From Sulfitobacter mediterraneus (lineage in GTDB: Bacteria > Pseudomonadota > Alphaproteobacteria > Rhodobacterales > Rhodobacteraceae), in NCBI RefSeq assembly GCF_016801775.1, contig NZ_CP069004.1:2232001-2296000 (forward strand): a stretch of 64,000 nucleotides of DNA, written 5' to 3'. Positions 26,978 through 36,612 of the stretch are shown here, one piece after another (within the stretch, counting starts at the first letter, position 1; each line of letters opens with the position of its first letter). Made by a program: the position numbers and the translations under genes. The notes beneath the pieces were generated by a model. That model was not told the DNA's origin and ran no database searches. It was given only the letters and a program-made list of their open reading frames with translations.

Positions 26978-29900
26978 TTACGCGACCAGTGTTTCCGCTT
27001 TCTTGAGGTCCACCGATACCAACTGGCTGACGCCTTGTTCGGCCATCGTGACACCAAACAATCGATCCATCCGCGCCATTGTCACCGCGTGGTGTGTAAT
27101 GATCAAAAACCGCGTGTCGGTCTGGCGGCACATCTCATCCAGCAGATCGCAAAAGCGCGTCACGTTGGCATCATCCAGTGGCGCGTCGACCTCATCCAAA
27201 ACACAAATCGGCGCAGGATTGGCCAGGAACACAGCAAAGATCAACGCCATCGCCGTCAGCGTCTGTTCTCCACCAGACAGCAGGCTCAGCGTGCTGAGCT
27301 TCTTGCCCGGAGGTTGGCACATGATCTCAAGTCCGGCCTCCAGCGGATCATCGGATTCCACCATCACCAGATTGGCCTCGCCGCCACCAAACAGATGGGT
27401 GAACAGCATCGAGAAGTTGGAGTTCACCTGCTCAAAGGCCGTCAAAAGGCGCTCGCGTCCCTCGCGGTTCAGACTGGCGATACCGCTGCGCAGGGTCTTG
27501 ATTGCCTCTTCGAGGTCAGCCTTTTCATTGGTCAAGGTATCATGTTCTTCCTGAACCTCCTTGGCGTCCTCCTCCGCCCGCAGGTTGACCGCGCCCAATG
27601 CGTCCCGTTGCCGTTTCAAACGGCTCACGTCAGCCTCCAGCGTGCCAGAGGGGGGCATCCGGTCCGGGTTCACCTCAAGGGAGGTCAGCAATTGATTGGG
27701 CGTCATCTGGCTTTCTTCGGCAATCCGCTCGGCCGCTGCACCCACAGTTTCACGCGCTGCCTCGGCCAAAGCTTCGGCCCGCGCCCGTGCCTCGCGGGCC
27801 TCGGAGGCCAGCCGCTCTGCATCACGCTCCTGCACCGTTGCCTCGCGCAGGGTCGCTTCGCCCTTGGCCAAAACCTCCGCGGCCTCTGTGCGCCGCTTCT
27901 CCGCCGCTGACATCTCGGTGCTCAGCTGATCGCGCTTGGCTGCAATCTCGGCCGGGGCGGCGCTGGCCTCTTTCAACTCAGCTTCAGATGCGGTCTTGCG
28001 CTCCAACAACTCGGCGCTGCGTTTCTCAGCTGTTTCCAAACGGTGCCGCCACCCGCTCAGCTCTTTTGTCACCTCTTGCGCACGGCGCGTGCGGGCCTCG
28101 CCCTCACGGCGCAGTTCGTCATGGGCGGACCGGCGCGACATCATCGTGATCCGGGCGGCTTCGACCGTCATGCGGATGTCTTCGATGCCAGCCCTGGCCG
28201 CGCCCAGATCGCCCAAATCAGACAGGGCGCGTTCGGCCTCCAACACACGGCCCCGCGCCGACAATGCCTCATCCTCATGCCGCTTGACCGCCAGACCAAG
28301 GCTCTCCAACCGCCCCTGCGCCAGATTGCGATCTGCCTCGGCACGGCTCAGGGCTCGGCCCGCATCCGCGACCATCCGGTCTGCCATGCGCCGGTCCTCG
28401 CGGGCACGTTTGTCGGCCTCAGATTGCTCTGCCAAGGTCCGGGTCAAAAGGTCATGCGCCGCGCGCGCACCTTCAGCCCGCTGGCTCGCCTGTTCAAGCG
28501 ATTGCTTGAGCACCTCAAGACGGTTCAACTGCTGCAACCGCAGCGCCGCCGCAGATGGCGCATCTTCGGCCCAGGCGCGAAACCCGTCCCAACGCCACAA
28601 ATCCCCCTCGGGCGAGACAAGCCGCTGGCCCGGCAAGAGGGCCGCCTGCAACGCAGGTCCGTCATCAGGATCAACCAATCCGATCTGCCCCATGCGCCGC
28701 GATAGAACATCCGGCACCGATACGTGCTGTGTCAGAGGCGTCACGCCTGCCGGCAACGGCTGTGCGGTGTCATAGCTTGGCAAAACCGCCCAGCCTGACG
28801 GACCGTCCGCGTCCACCTCGGGCGCCCGCAGATCATCGGCCAAGGCAGCGCCCAATGCTTTTTCAAACCCGTGTTCCACCTGTAAACGATCCAGAATCTG
28901 GCCACCTTCGGCTGTGTCCCGCTCAACCAGCTTGGCCAACGCCGTGGTCTCCGCCCGCAGCGCGTTCATCTCGCCTTCGGCCTCAGACCGTTCTGCCCGG
29001 GCTTCGGCCTCTCTGGTTTGGGTCTGTGCGCGGGTTTCTTCGGCGCGGATCAAGGCCTCGTCCGCCGCTTTGGCCGCCGCAACGGCCTCCGCTTCGGCCA
29101 ATTGAGCCGCCTCGAAATCATCACCAGCCTTGGTCAATGCCGCCTGGCTTTGCGCAACTGCATCATGGGCTTTTTGCGCCTCGGCTTCGGACCGGTTCTG
29201 GGTCTTGCGACTGTCTTCCAACAGGCGTTCCGCCGACCCGTGCCGGGCGGCAAGGCGGGCCACATCCTCGGTCTGCTGCGCCAGATCTCCCTCGCGGGCC
29301 TGCAACACAGCCGCCGCCTCACGGGCCGCTTCCGACGCGGCCTCCAACGCCGCCTCATGGCCTTCGCCGGCCTTTGCCAATTCGCGGGCTTCCCATTCCA
29401 ACCGCTCAATGGTTTCGCCCGCGTCGCGGTTCAATCCACCTTCGCGTTCAATGTCACGCGCCAGTTGGGCAATGCGGCCAGTGAGCGTATCAATCGTCGC
29501 CTTGGCACGGGTTTCCTGATCATCCAGCGTGTCACGTTGCACCGTCAGGCGCTGCAAGACGGCCACCGCAATCGCCTCTTCCTCGCGCAGGGGCGGCAAG
29601 GCATCCTCGGCCATCTGGCGCGTTTTCGCGGCCTGCTGCACAATGCTCTGACCCTGACTGGCGGCACTCACACGGTTGCGCAGTTCTTCATCCGCTGCGG
29701 CGCGGGCATCATCGGCCTCGCGCCACCGCCGATACAGCAACATGCCTTCGGTCCGGCGCAGCTGATCGCCGATCTCGCGGTAGCGGGCCGCCTGCCGTGC
29801 TTGCCGCGCCAGTTGTGCCAATTGCGCCGCCAACTGTTCGATCACATCATCCACACGGGCAAGATTGGTTTCCGCCGCGTTCAGCTTGAGCTCCGCCTCA

Positions 29901-30433
29901 TGGCGGCGTTGATAAAGGCCCGAAATCCCGGCGGCCTCTTCCAGAATGCGCCGCCGGTTCTTTGGCTTGGCGTTGATCAGTTCCGCAATTTGTCCCTGCC
30001 GCACCAAGGCTGGGCTGTGCGCCCCGGTCGAGGCATCGGCAAACAGCATCTGCACATCCCGCGCCCGCACGTCTTTGCCCGCCGCCTTATAGGCGCTGCC
30101 CACATCACGGGTGATGCGGCGCACAATCTCCAGCTGGTCGTTGTCGTTGAAACCTGCGGGCGCCAAACGCTCGGTATTGTCGATATGCAGGGCCACTTCG
30201 GCAAAGTTGCGGGCGGGCCGCGTGGCCGCACCGGCAAAGATCACATCTTCCATGCCGCCGCCCCGCATCGCCGTGGGCCGGTTTTCCCCCATCACCCACC
30301 GCAAGGCCTCAAGCAGATTGGACTTCCCACAGCCGTTTGGCCCCACCACCCCTGTCAAACCATCGGCGATGATCAGGTCGGTTGGATCCACAAAGCTTTT
30401 GAAGCCCGTCAATCTGAGTTTGGAAAAGCGCAC
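26978..30433 (-). CDS. smc: Chromosome segregation protein SMC
   Basis: A 1151-residue SMC protein that compacts and segregates the chromosome with ScpA and ScpB. It has the N-terminal Walker A VVGPNGCGKSNLLEALRW (about 30-47), two long coiled coils rich in Ala, Glu and Arg, a central hinge (about 500-640, around DGPSGWAVLPSYDT and VVSPEGDLWRW-like sequence), the signature LSLLSGGEQTLTAMAL, and Walker B PICVLDEVDAPLDDANV. The start is a GTG. ScpA and ScpB are not in the window. Confidence 0.97.
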   Translation of the reverse strand: MRFSKLRLTGFKSFVDPTDLIIADGLTGVVGPNGCGKSNLLEALRWVMGENRPTAMRGGGMEDVIFAGAATRPARNFAEVALHIDNTERLAPAGFNDNDQLEIVRRITRDVGSAYKAAGKDVRARDVQMLFADASTGAHSPALVRQGQIAELINAKPKNRRRILEEAAGISGLYQRRHEAELKLNAAETNLARVDDVIEQLAAQLAQLARQARQAARYREIGDQLRRTEGMLLYRRWREADDARAAADEELRNRVSAASQGQSIVQQAAKTRQMAEDALPPLREEEAIAVAVLQRLTVQRDTLDDQETRAKATIDTLTGRIAQLARDIEREGGLNRDAGETIERLEWEARELAKAGEGHEAALEAASEAAREAAAVLQAREGDLAQQTEDVARLAARHGSAERLLEDSRKTQNRSEAEAQKAHDAVAQSQAALTKAGDDFEAAQLAEAEAVAAAKAADEALIRAEETRAQTQTREAEARAERSEAEGEMNALRAETTALAKLVERDTAEGGQILDRLQVEHGFEKALGAALADDLRAPEVDADGPSGWAVLPSYDTAQPLPAGVTPLTQHVSVPDVLSRRMGQIGLVDPDDGPALQAALLPGQRLVSPEGDLWRWDGFRAWAEDAPSAAALRLQQLNRLEVLKQSLEQASQRAEGARAAHDLLTRTLAEQSEADKRAREDRRMADRMVADAGRALSRAEADRNLAQGRLESLGLAVKRHEDEALSARGRVLEAERALSDLGDLGAARAGIEDIRMTVEAARITMMSRRSAHDELRREGEARTRRAQEVTKELSGWRHRLETAEKRSAELLERKTASEAELKEASAAPAEIAAKRDQLSTEMSAAEKRRTEAAEVLAKGEATLREATVQERDAERLASEAREARARAEALAEAARETVGAAAERIAEESQMTPNQLLTSLEVNPDRMPPSGTLEADVSRLKRQRDALGAVNLRAEEDAKEVQEEHDTLTNEKADLEEAIKTLRSGIASLNREGRERLLTAFEQVNSNFSMLFTHLFGGGEANLVMVESDDPLEAGLEIMCQPPGKKLSTLSLLSGGEQTLTAMALIFAVFLANPAPICVLDEVDAPLDDANVTRFCDLLDEMCRQTDTRFLIITHHAVTMARMDRLFGVTMAEQGVSQLVSVDLKKAETLVA

Positions 30434-30600
30434 CTGTGTGACGGCTCCGATGATTCCTTGGGTTCATCGAAAATGCGGGCTGCACCCCCTTCAAGTCAAC
30501 CAAAACACACAACAGGCGGGGGTATTCCGCCGGTTATCCCCAAGATATTGGGATTATCCCCAGCTTGCGACCCTGAATTGAACGTCCCATTGGCGGCCTT

Positions 30601-30894
30601 TCAATCACAATCCAATATTCCCGTCGCCTGTGCCTGATCACCACGCACATCCTTGACGGTGCAACCGCTGACCTGCGCCATCGCGATACCCGCACGCCGC
30701 TGGATCGGGCCAAATCGGGGCGCATATTCCGCATTGATGCGAATGGCCTCGGCCAGTTCACCACGCACCCGCACATCGAAGGTTGACCCCTCAACCGTGA
30801 TCCGCGTGGCAGGCAGCCCGCGGAAATGCGGCCCAGCGGTGTTACAGGCCGAAAGCATGGCCAGAGAGATCAGAAGCGGCAAGAGTGGTTTCAT
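30601..30894 (-). CDS. Small predicted lipoprotein
   Basis: A 97-residue protein with a lipoprotein signal: MKPLLPLLISLAMLSACN, where LSAC is the lipobox and the Cys would be lipidated. The mature part has a beta-rich look (TRITVEGSTFDVRVRGELAE) and a C-terminal cysteine pair (VSGCTVKDV, ILDCD). No family name can be given with confidence. It lies upstream of smc in the same direction, separated by about 165 bases. Confidence 0.75.
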   Translation of the reverse strand: MKPLLPLLISLAMLSACNTAGPHFRGLPATRITVEGSTFDVRVRGELAEAIRINAEYAPRFGPIQRRAGIAMAQVSGCTVKDVRGDQAQATGILDCD

Positions 30895-30981
30895 AGCCAA
30901 TCTTGCCGGGCATTTGGTTAACAAATTCTTTCCGCCTTCAGCCTCCGTCACGGGACAAAACAACTTAAGACTGAATTTGAA

Positions 30982-31017
30982 TTGCGGGTTGTTCCTCGTG
31001 GTCATATAATTTGACCA
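30982..31017 (+). promoter_or_regulatory. Promoter and operator of the FadR-type regulator gene
   Basis: TTGCGG (30982-30987) and a consensus TATAAT (31005-31010) are spaced by 17 bases. An inverted repeat TGGTC-N9-GACCA (30999-31017) covers the -10 box and the likely start point. TGGTC/GACCA arms are typical of FadR-subfamily GntR proteins, and the regulator begins at 31035, so autorepression is the simplest reading. Confidence 0.7.
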
Positions 31018-31034
31018 ATCAAAGGAAATGCTGC

Positions 31035-31799
31035 ATGCCCTTTCGCCCCGTCGCGCCTGAAAAACTATCCCATGCGGTTGTCCGCCAGATCGAAGAATTG
31101 ATTCTGCGCGGAATCCTGCGCCCCGGTGAGCGCCTGCCATCAGAACGCGAGCTGGCCGAGCGGTTGAACGTGTCACGCCCCTCCCTGCGGGATGCCATTG
31201 CGCAATTGCAGGACTCAGGGCTTTTGTCCGCCAAGCCGGGTGCCGGAATCTATGTGGCCGAGGTCTTGGGGAGCGCTTTTGCCCCAGCATTGGTTGATCT
31301 CTTTGGCCGTCATGATGAAGCGGTTTTTGATTACCTGTCGTTTCGCCGTGACATGGAAGCCCTCGCGGCAGAGCGGGCCGCGAAATATGCCTCCGACACC
31401 GATCTCGCGGTGGTGCAGGCGGTATTCGACAAGATGGAAGCGGTCCACAGCAAACGCAACGCCGAAGAAGAGGCACAGCTCGACGCGCAGTTTCACATGG
31501 CAATCATCGAGGCCAGCCATAACGTGGTGATGCTGCATATGATGCGGTCGATGTATGAGCTGCTGCGCGGCGGCGTTTTCTACAACAGGCAGGTGATGTT
31601 CAAACAGCGCACCAGCCGCGCCGCGTTGTTGGACCAGCACCGCGCGATCAACGACGCCTTGCAACGGCGCGACCCGGCAGGCGCGCGGGCCGCGATAGAG
31701 AAACATCTGAATTTTGTTGAGGCGTCCCTGAATGATCAACAAAAAGCAGAACGGAACGAAGAAATCGCCCGCCAGAGGCTTCAGCACGAGACTGGGTAA
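31035..31799 (+). CDS. GntR/FadR-family transcriptional regulator
   Basis: A 254-residue regulator with an N-terminal winged helix (LPSERELAERLNVSRPSLRDA, then GLLSAKPGAGIYV) and an all-helical FCD ligand domain containing metal-binding-type residues (DAQFHMAIIEASHN and LDQHRAINDALQRRD). The start at 31035 has AAAGGA eight bases upstream. The FadR group often responds to lactate, pyruvate, glycolate or fatty acyl-CoA; no target gene is adjacent on this strand, so the effector is unknown. Confidence 0.92.
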   Translation: MPFRPVAPEKLSHAVVRQIEELILRGILRPGERLPSERELAERLNVSRPSLRDAIAQLQDSGLLSAKPGAGIYVAEVLGSAFAPALVDLFGRHDEAVFDYLSFRRDMEALAAERAAKYASDTDLAVVQAVFDKMEAVHSKRNAEEEAQLDAQFHMAIIEASHNVVMLHMMRSMYELLRGGVFYNRQVMFKQRTSRAALLDQHRAINDALQRRDPAGARAAIEKHLNFVEASLNDQQKAERNEEIARQRLQHETG

Positions 31800-31811
31800 T
31801 AGGGCCGGCTC

Positions 31812-32675
31812 TTATGATCCGCCGCCGCCGTCGAGGGCATTCTGCAATGCCTTTCGAAACACGCCGTTGCGCACACTCAGGCTGAAGACACCGCTTGGGG
31901 TCACGAATGTTCCCACAAAAACGCCGGCAATCTGATACGCCCCACCTGTATTGATCAGCAAAGGTGCCCCGGAATCCCCCCGCATTGCCGCGCAGGAGTT
32001 GAGATAGATCCGATTTGCCCGGTCTGTTGACGTTGCGCCGCACGCCTCAACCAAGGACAAAACATGGGACCGCAGCGCAGGATATCCGGCAAGCTGCACC
32101 TTGGCCGATTTGTCGGCAGGACTGAACGCTGCAAGCGGCAGATACCCCATCGTATCCAAAATCGGTTCGTCCAAAATCAATAACGCCCAATCCTGTGCAA
32201 AGCCCGCCCTGAAATCCCGGCTGCTCACGTCATGCACCGGATCAACCACGTAGCGGGCAATTCGTGCGGTCGCCTGACCCTTGCCACGTTGGTATCCGGC
32301 CACAAAAAACAGGCTCTGAACCGGAATCCACGCCTTGCGTTGAAAGTTATAAAGGCAGTGAGACGCCGTCAGAACCACGGTGCTTGACAGCAGCGTCCCG
32401 GTGCAATGGCTGCGGATATTGCGGTCAGTGGAATTGACCCGGCCGACCGTGCGCCATGGCCAATCAGCGGAAGGCAACATCGGCCGCGCGCGGATCGCCT
32501 CGCAACCCTCACCCAGCCGTTGCCCCACACCGCAAACCGCATCCAGCGCAGGCTGGAACAAATCAACATCTAGTAGACCAGCATCAGGCAGATCGGCATC
32601 GTCTGCCTGTACCATGGGCGCAAAAGTCAGCGTCAGAAGACATGAAATGATCGCAAGTCCACATCGAAATACCAT
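31812..32675 (-). CDS. Secreted trypsin-like serine protease
   Basis: A 287-residue protein with a signal peptide (MVFRCGLAIISCLLTLTFAP) and a chymotrypsin-fold domain. The catalytic triad is visible: His in VLTASHCLYN, Asp in FAQDWALLILDE and Ser in AMRGDSGAPLL. Several cysteines (CGVGQRLGEGC, HCTGTLL, NSCAAM) could form disulfides. The start at 32675 gives a proper signal peptide. It converges on the FadR-type regulator gene. Confidence 0.92.
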   Translation of the reverse strand: MVFRCGLAIISCLLTLTFAPMVQADDADLPDAGLLDVDLFQPALDAVCGVGQRLGEGCEAIRARPMLPSADWPWRTVGRVNSTDRNIRSHCTGTLLSSTVVLTASHCLYNFQRKAWIPVQSLFFVAGYQRGKGQATARIARYVVDPVHDVSSRDFRAGFAQDWALLILDEPILDTMGYLPLAAFSPADKSAKVQLAGYPALRSHVLSLVEACGATSTDRANRIYLNSCAAMRGDSGAPLLINTGGAYQIAGVFVGTFVTPSGVFSLSVRNGVFRKALQNALDGGGGS

Positions 32676-32803
32676 GTGTGCCCCTAGATTAACCCAAAGC
32701 TCGCCCATTATGTGAAATCACGGCGCCAAGTGGGGGATGTTAGAATGGCAGAGACAAAAAGAGAAATCATTGTCTGCTGCCGGTAAAAGCTATGTCTGAA
32801 ATG

Positions 32804-32833
32804 AAAAAGCCCCGGCACGAACCGGGGCCTTTT
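32804..32833 (-). terminator. Intrinsic terminator of the F0 operon
   Basis: On the minus strand GGCCCCGG-TTCGTG-CCGGGGC is followed by five T, 20 bases after the atpF stop. The other strand also has four T after the stem, so it may work in both directions. Confidence 0.88.
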
Positions 32834-32853
32834 GTCTGTCTGTAACGCGCCGC

Positions 32854-33414
32854 TTAGTGCAGCTTGTCACCCACCTGTACGATGGCATCGTCAATCAGTT
32901 TGTTGCCGTCCGTGGCCGTCATCTGTTTGGCGATCACGTCACGCGCTGCGGCGATTGCGATTGTCACCGCCTGATCACGCACCTCTTTGACAGCGGCAGC
33001 TTGGGCAGATGTGATCTGATCCTCGGCTGCGGCCATGCGGCGTTCAAGAGATTTGGCCAAATCCACCTGCGCCTGTGCGGCAGCGGCTTTGGCTTCTTCC
33101 TTGGCGGCGGTCACAATACGGTCCGCTTGATCCTGAACTTCCTTCTGCTTGCGCTCATATGACGCCAGCAGTGTCTGGGCTTCTTCCCGCAACGCGCGGG
33201 CTTCTTCCAGTTCGGATTTGATGGTGTCCGCACGTTTGTCCAACATGCCGCCCAGAAGGCTAGGCACTTTGAAGTAGAACAGAACCGCGATGAACAGGAT
33301 GAACGCCAGCAGAACAACAAAATCGGTGTTCTTCAGCGAGAAGAAAACATCACCTGCCGCGAGGGCGGGAGAGGCGATCATACCGGCAAGAACGGCTGTA
33401 AGGGTCAAACGCAT
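32854..33414 (-). CDS. atpF: ATP synthase F0 subunit b
   Basis: One of the two peripheral-stalk subunits. The 186-residue protein has a signal-like N-terminus, a membrane helix (about 28-48, FVVLLAFILFIAVLFYFKVP) and a long charged coiled coil (RADTIKSELEEARALREEAQ). Last gene of the atpI-B-E-X-F set and followed by a terminator. The phototrophic-lineage arrangement with two different b-type genes is usual in alphaproteobacteria. Confidence 0.95.
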   Translation of the reverse strand: MRLTLTAVLAGMIASPALAAGDVFFSLKNTDFVVLLAFILFIAVLFYFKVPSLLGGMLDKRADTIKSELEEARALREEAQTLLASYERKQKEVQDQADRIVTAAKEEAKAAAAQAQVDLAKSLERRMAAAEDQITSAQAAAVKEVRDQAVTIAIAAARDVIAKQMTATDGNKLIDDAIVQVGDKLH

Positions 33415-33417
33415 GGC

Positions 33418-33951
33418 TTATCCTTTCATCCGTGCTGTGACTGCGGCGGTGACGGTCTTGGCATCTGCCTTACCACCCATCGCAGCGACGATTTCCTTTG
33501 CGGTGTCTTTTGCCACAACCTTCACGTTCTCCAGCGCGGAGGCGCGGATCTCGCTGATGGCTTTGGCCGATTCCGCTGACTTCGCAGCAATCTCGGCATC
33601 CGCCTTGGAAATGGCGACATCAAGGTCCGCCTGAATTTCTGCTTTGGCGTCTGCTACGATCCGCTGCGCCTCGGCGCGGGCATCGAGCAAAGCCTTGTCG
33701 TAGGCAGCTTCGGCCTCAATGGCCTTGGCCTTGAGATCTTCGGCTGCGGCGATGTCATTGGTGATCGTACCCTGACGTTCGGCCAGAACCGCGCCAATAC
33801 GTGGCAGGGCCACGCGGGACAGGATCAGATAGGTCGCGATCAGCGCAAGGACGAGCCAAAAGATCTGGTTGCCCCAGGTGGAGAAATCCAGCTGTGGCAT
33901 GCCCGGACCCGCGGCTGCGGCGTCGGCTGCGCTATGTGTTTCAGTTGCCAT
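33418..33951 (-). CDS. atpX: ATP synthase F0 subunit b'
   Basis: A 177-residue second b-type stalk subunit (also named atpF' or atpG). A hydrophilic N-terminus of about 25 residues precedes the membrane helix ([20 protein letters not shown]), then [12 protein letters not shown] and an alanine- and glutamate-rich coiled coil. It is separated from atpF by three bases and pairs with it in the heterodimeric stalk. Confidence 0.94.
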   Translation of the reverse strand: MATETHSAADAAAAGPGMPQLDFSTWGNQIFWLVLALIATYLILSRVALPRIGAVLAERQGTITNDIAAAEDLKAKAIEAEAAYDKALLDARAEAQRIVADAKAEIQADLDVAISKADAEIAAKSAESAKAISEIRASALENVKVVAKDTAKEIVAAMGGKADAKTVTAAVTARMKG

Positions 33952-34038
33952 CTTGGCTTCTCCTTGGAAACTTGGCCGTTACAGTCGGGCAGACATATAT
34001 CACGCCTGCCCGCTCGTAAGGATGTCGTTACCTAAGAG

Positions 34039-34263
34039 TTAAACAGCGAACATCAGCAGCAGAGCGACGAGGAACGAGAAGATCCCCAGGGCTTCTGCGA
34101 ACGCGATGCCGATGAACAGTGTTGCTGTCTGGGAAGCAGCAGCGGATGGGTTGCGCAGTGCGCCAGCCAGGTAGTTGCCTGCAACGTTGCCAACCCCGAT
34201 TGCGGCTGCGCCGGAACCGATTGCTGCCAGACCTGCGCCGATGTGTGCGAGTTCGCCTTCCAT
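34039..34263 (-). CDS. atpE: ATP synthase F0 subunit c
   Basis: The 74-residue proteolipid that forms the rotor ring. Two membrane helices flank the polar loop GALRNPSAA; the first has the alternating [17 protein letters not shown] pattern and the second carries the proton-binding glutamate in [10 protein letters not shown] (Glu57). No sodium-binding signature is apparent, so it is proton-driven. Confidence 0.97.
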   Translation of the reverse strand: MEGELAHIGAGLAAIGSGAAAIGVGNVAGNYLAGALRNPSAAASQTATLFIGIAFAEALGIFSFLVALLLMFAV

Positions 34264-34321
34264 GTGAATTCTCCTTACGATTGGAAGTTGAGTATTTGGA
34301 CGGGTGTATAGATCGCCCGAA

Positions 34322-35080
34322 TTAGTGAGACGGATGCAATGCGTCTTTCAGATACACGCATGTCAGAATGGTAAATACGTAGGCCTGGATAAAGGACACC
34401 AGCACCTCAAGCCCGTACATGGCTGTGATGGCCACAACCGAAACCGGGCTGATCACCGTGATCGCGGCAAAGCCTGCGAACACTTTGATCACCGCGTGGC
34501 CCGCCATAACGTTGCCCGCCAAACGAATGGAGTGGCTGACCGGACGCACGAAATAAGAGATCAGTTCGATGATCGCCAGAACCGGACGGAGCGGAAGCGG
34601 TGCCGAAGACACCCAGAACAGCCCCAGGAAGGCCGCGCCGTTTTTGACAAAGCCCAGCACGGTCACGGTCAGGAATACCGCCAGCGCCAGCACCACCGTG
34701 ACCGCAAAATGCGACGTCGGGGTAAAGGATGTCGGGATCAGGCCGAGGAAGTTGGCACAGACAATGAACATGAACAGCGTCATGATATAGGGGAAGTATT
34801 TGACCCCTTCCTTGCCACAGATGTCTTCGACCATTTTATAGACAAAACCGTAGGCCAGCTCCGCAACAGACTGCATCCGGGAGGGGATCATCGCCCGTTT
34901 GGAGCTGCCCAAAACCAGCAGCGCACAGGTTGCAACAACGGCCAGCGCCATCCAGACGGTGGCATTGGTCACGGTGAACATGCCGATCGCGCCATCGCCA
35001 AACGCTGGTTCGATTTTAAACTGGTCCATCGGGTGAAAGACCAGACCGCCTTCTTCCGCACCGGGTGTCTCTGTCGCCAT
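34322..35080 (-). CDS. atpB: ATP synthase F0 subunit a
   Basis: A 252-residue membrane protein that forms the proton half-channels. The essential arginine is in [14 protein letters not shown] and a further conserved block is [21 protein letters not shown] near the C-terminus. The ATG at 35080 is chosen because GGAG lies seven bases before it; nine codons upstream add no family similarity. It follows atpI closely. Confidence 0.96.
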   Translation of the reverse strand: MATETPGAEEGGLVFHPMDQFKIEPAFGDGAIGMFTVTNATVWMALAVVATCALLVLGSSKRAMIPSRMQSVAELAYGFVYKMVEDICGKEGVKYFPYIMTLFMFIVCANFLGLIPTSFTPTSHFAVTVVLALAVFLTVTVLGFVKNGAAFLGLFWVSSAPLPLRPVLAIIELISYFVRPVSHSIRLAGNVMAGHAVIKVFAGFAAITVISPVSVVAITAMYGLEVLVSFIQAYVFTILTCVYLKDALHPSH

Positions 35081-35107
35081 TTCAGGCTCCTTCGTTCTTG
35101 CCGCCAC

Positions 35108-35434
35108 TTAGGGCGATTTGTTCTCGGCCTCTTCGGCCATTTTCTTGTCCTGGATCTCTTGCGCAGATCGGAGCATCGTCTTCACTCCCGCCGCAAGGCC
35201 CAGCATTACAAACAGCACCATAAAGATGGGCAGGGTGCCAAACAGCAGGTCCAACCCGTATCCGATGCCGAAACCGATCCCGAGACCGGCCACCAGTTCA
35301 ATCACCATCCGCCACGCCAAGTTGGCCTGAGAATAATGTTCATCCGCGCGGGGCTTGGGCGCAGAACGCTGTTTTGCTGCGTCGATCTTGGCCTCAAGCT
35401 GCTCAAGTTGCCGCTGTTGGTCCGGGTCAGCCAC
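35108..35434 (-). CDS. atpI: ATP synthase protein I
   Basis: A 108-residue accessory protein thought to help assemble the c ring. A charged N-terminus (QLEQLEAKIDAAKQR) is followed by two membrane helices (MVIELVAGLGIGFGIGYGLD and FMVLFVMLGLAAGVKTML). First gene of the F0 operon. Confidence 0.92.
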   Translation of the reverse strand: MADPDQQRQLEQLEAKIDAAKQRSAPKPRADEHYSQANLAWRMVIELVAGLGIGFGIGYGLDLLFGTLPIFMVLFVMLGLAAGVKTMLRSAQEIQDKKMAEEAENKSP

Positions 35435-35464
35435 GCCGATATCCCCACTGGATGCTTGAGGCCT

Positions 35465-35493
35465 GTGCTAATGGTGGGGCGGCGCAGAGTCAA
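35465..35493 (-). promoter_or_regulatory. Candidate promoter of the F0 operon
   Basis: On the minus strand TTGACT (35488-35493) and TAGCAC (35465-35470) are spaced by exactly 17 bases, about 30 bases upstream of the atpI start at 35434. The -35 box is good and the -10 box is weak. Assigned from position and spacing only. Confidence 0.5.
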
Positions 35494-35619
35494 CATGCGT
35501 GACAATTGGCGCAACACATTGATTTACATATAATTTTTAATCCAGCCATCAGCCACTCTGCTGTAAACTTTGGGCATTTGCGTAAATACCGGCGCTTTGC
35601 GGTTATTCAACCAAATGGT

Positions 35620-36519
35620 TTAGGATGGAGATTGGCCGCTGCGCCACTGCGCACTTTGCGCCATCAACCACTCGCGAAAGATCCGCACAGGTTTGCGGCG
35701 CAACACCCCTTCGGTGCGGATCAAATGATAACCGCCCTCGCGGAACCCGATGTCCGACACCCTGACCAATCGGCCCGCCGCAACCTCGCCCGCGACCACC
35801 TCGGCAGAGACAAGCAACACACCCTGCCCGGCAATCGCCGCCTCGACCGCCAGGACCGATGACATGCGCCAGGTAAACTGCGGCACATCTTGCAGCGCCA
35901 CGCCGCCGGCCTTTTCAAACCAGACGCCCCATGTGCCATTGGTCCGGTCGCGCAGCAGTGGATAGTTTAGCAAATCGGCAGGCGCAGACAGCGGCAGATC
36001 AACCAACCCCGGCGCGGCAAAGGGATATAGCGGCGCGTCACTAATTAATTCGGCCCCCGGATAGGCTCCGCCCGGATGCACAAAACGGATCGCGAGATCG
36101 GCTTCGTACCGAGCCACATCCGCCAGATGACGCGAAGCCTCAAGCCGAACATCAATCTCTGGGTTGGCCTGGGAAAAGTCCCCCAACCGCGGCACCAGCC
36201 ATTTGGTCGCAAACAGCGGCTCACTGTTGATGGACACAGTGCCTTTGGGCCGCTCTGATAAACCTTCTGTCGCATCGGCAATCGCATCCAAGGCTGGCGA
36301 CACCTGCGCCAGATAGGCGGCGCCGTCGGGAGACAGGGCCAGCCCGCGCGGCAGATCGCGAAACAATTGCACATTCAGCCGGTCCTCCAGCCCGCGCACA
36401 TGGCGGCTGATGGCGGAATGGCTGACGCCCAATTCCTCCGCTGCGCGGGAAAAGCTTTGATGCCGCCCCGCAGCTTCAAAGGCGCGCAGGGCATTCAGAG
36501 GGGGAAGTTTTCGGGCCAT
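35620..36519 (-). CDS. LysR family regulator, GcvA-like
   Basis: A 299-residue LysR-type regulator starting MARKLPPLNALRAFEAAGRH, the opening of the GcvA/AmpR-like branch, with helix-turn-helix SFSRAAEELGVSHSAISRHVRGLE and a substrate-binding-like domain (SINSEPLFATKWLVPRLGDF). An ATG at 36543 is a possible longer start. No gene adjacent and divergent is obviously its target; the 377 bases upstream hold a small DUF1127-like frame and the ArsR gene. Confidence 0.9.
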   Translation of the reverse strand: MARKLPPLNALRAFEAAGRHQSFSRAAEELGVSHSAISRHVRGLEDRLNVQLFRDLPRGLALSPDGAAYLAQVSPALDAIADATEGLSERPKGTVSINSEPLFATKWLVPRLGDFSQANPEIDVRLEASRHLADVARYEADLAIRFVHPGGAYPGAELISDAPLYPFAAPGLVDLPLSAPADLLNYPLLRDRTNGTWGVWFEKAGGVALQDVPQFTWRMSSVLAVEAAIAGQGVLLVSAEVVAGEVAAGRLVRVSDIGFREGGYHLIRTEGVLRRKPVRIFREWLMAQSAQWRSGQSPS

Positions 36520-36612
36520 AAAATATGTGACTTTTCCAGACATATGTTGTCAAGCAATTGTCTTTGATACGTCCCGCGCCAAGGCCCATATTCAGAGGAT
36601 AATCTCAAAGAA

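Noticed and set aside
26978..30433. Several long plus-strand frames opposite smc
   Set aside because: They are arginine/alanine-rich shadows of the coiled-coil coding sequence and have no start signals or family resemblance.
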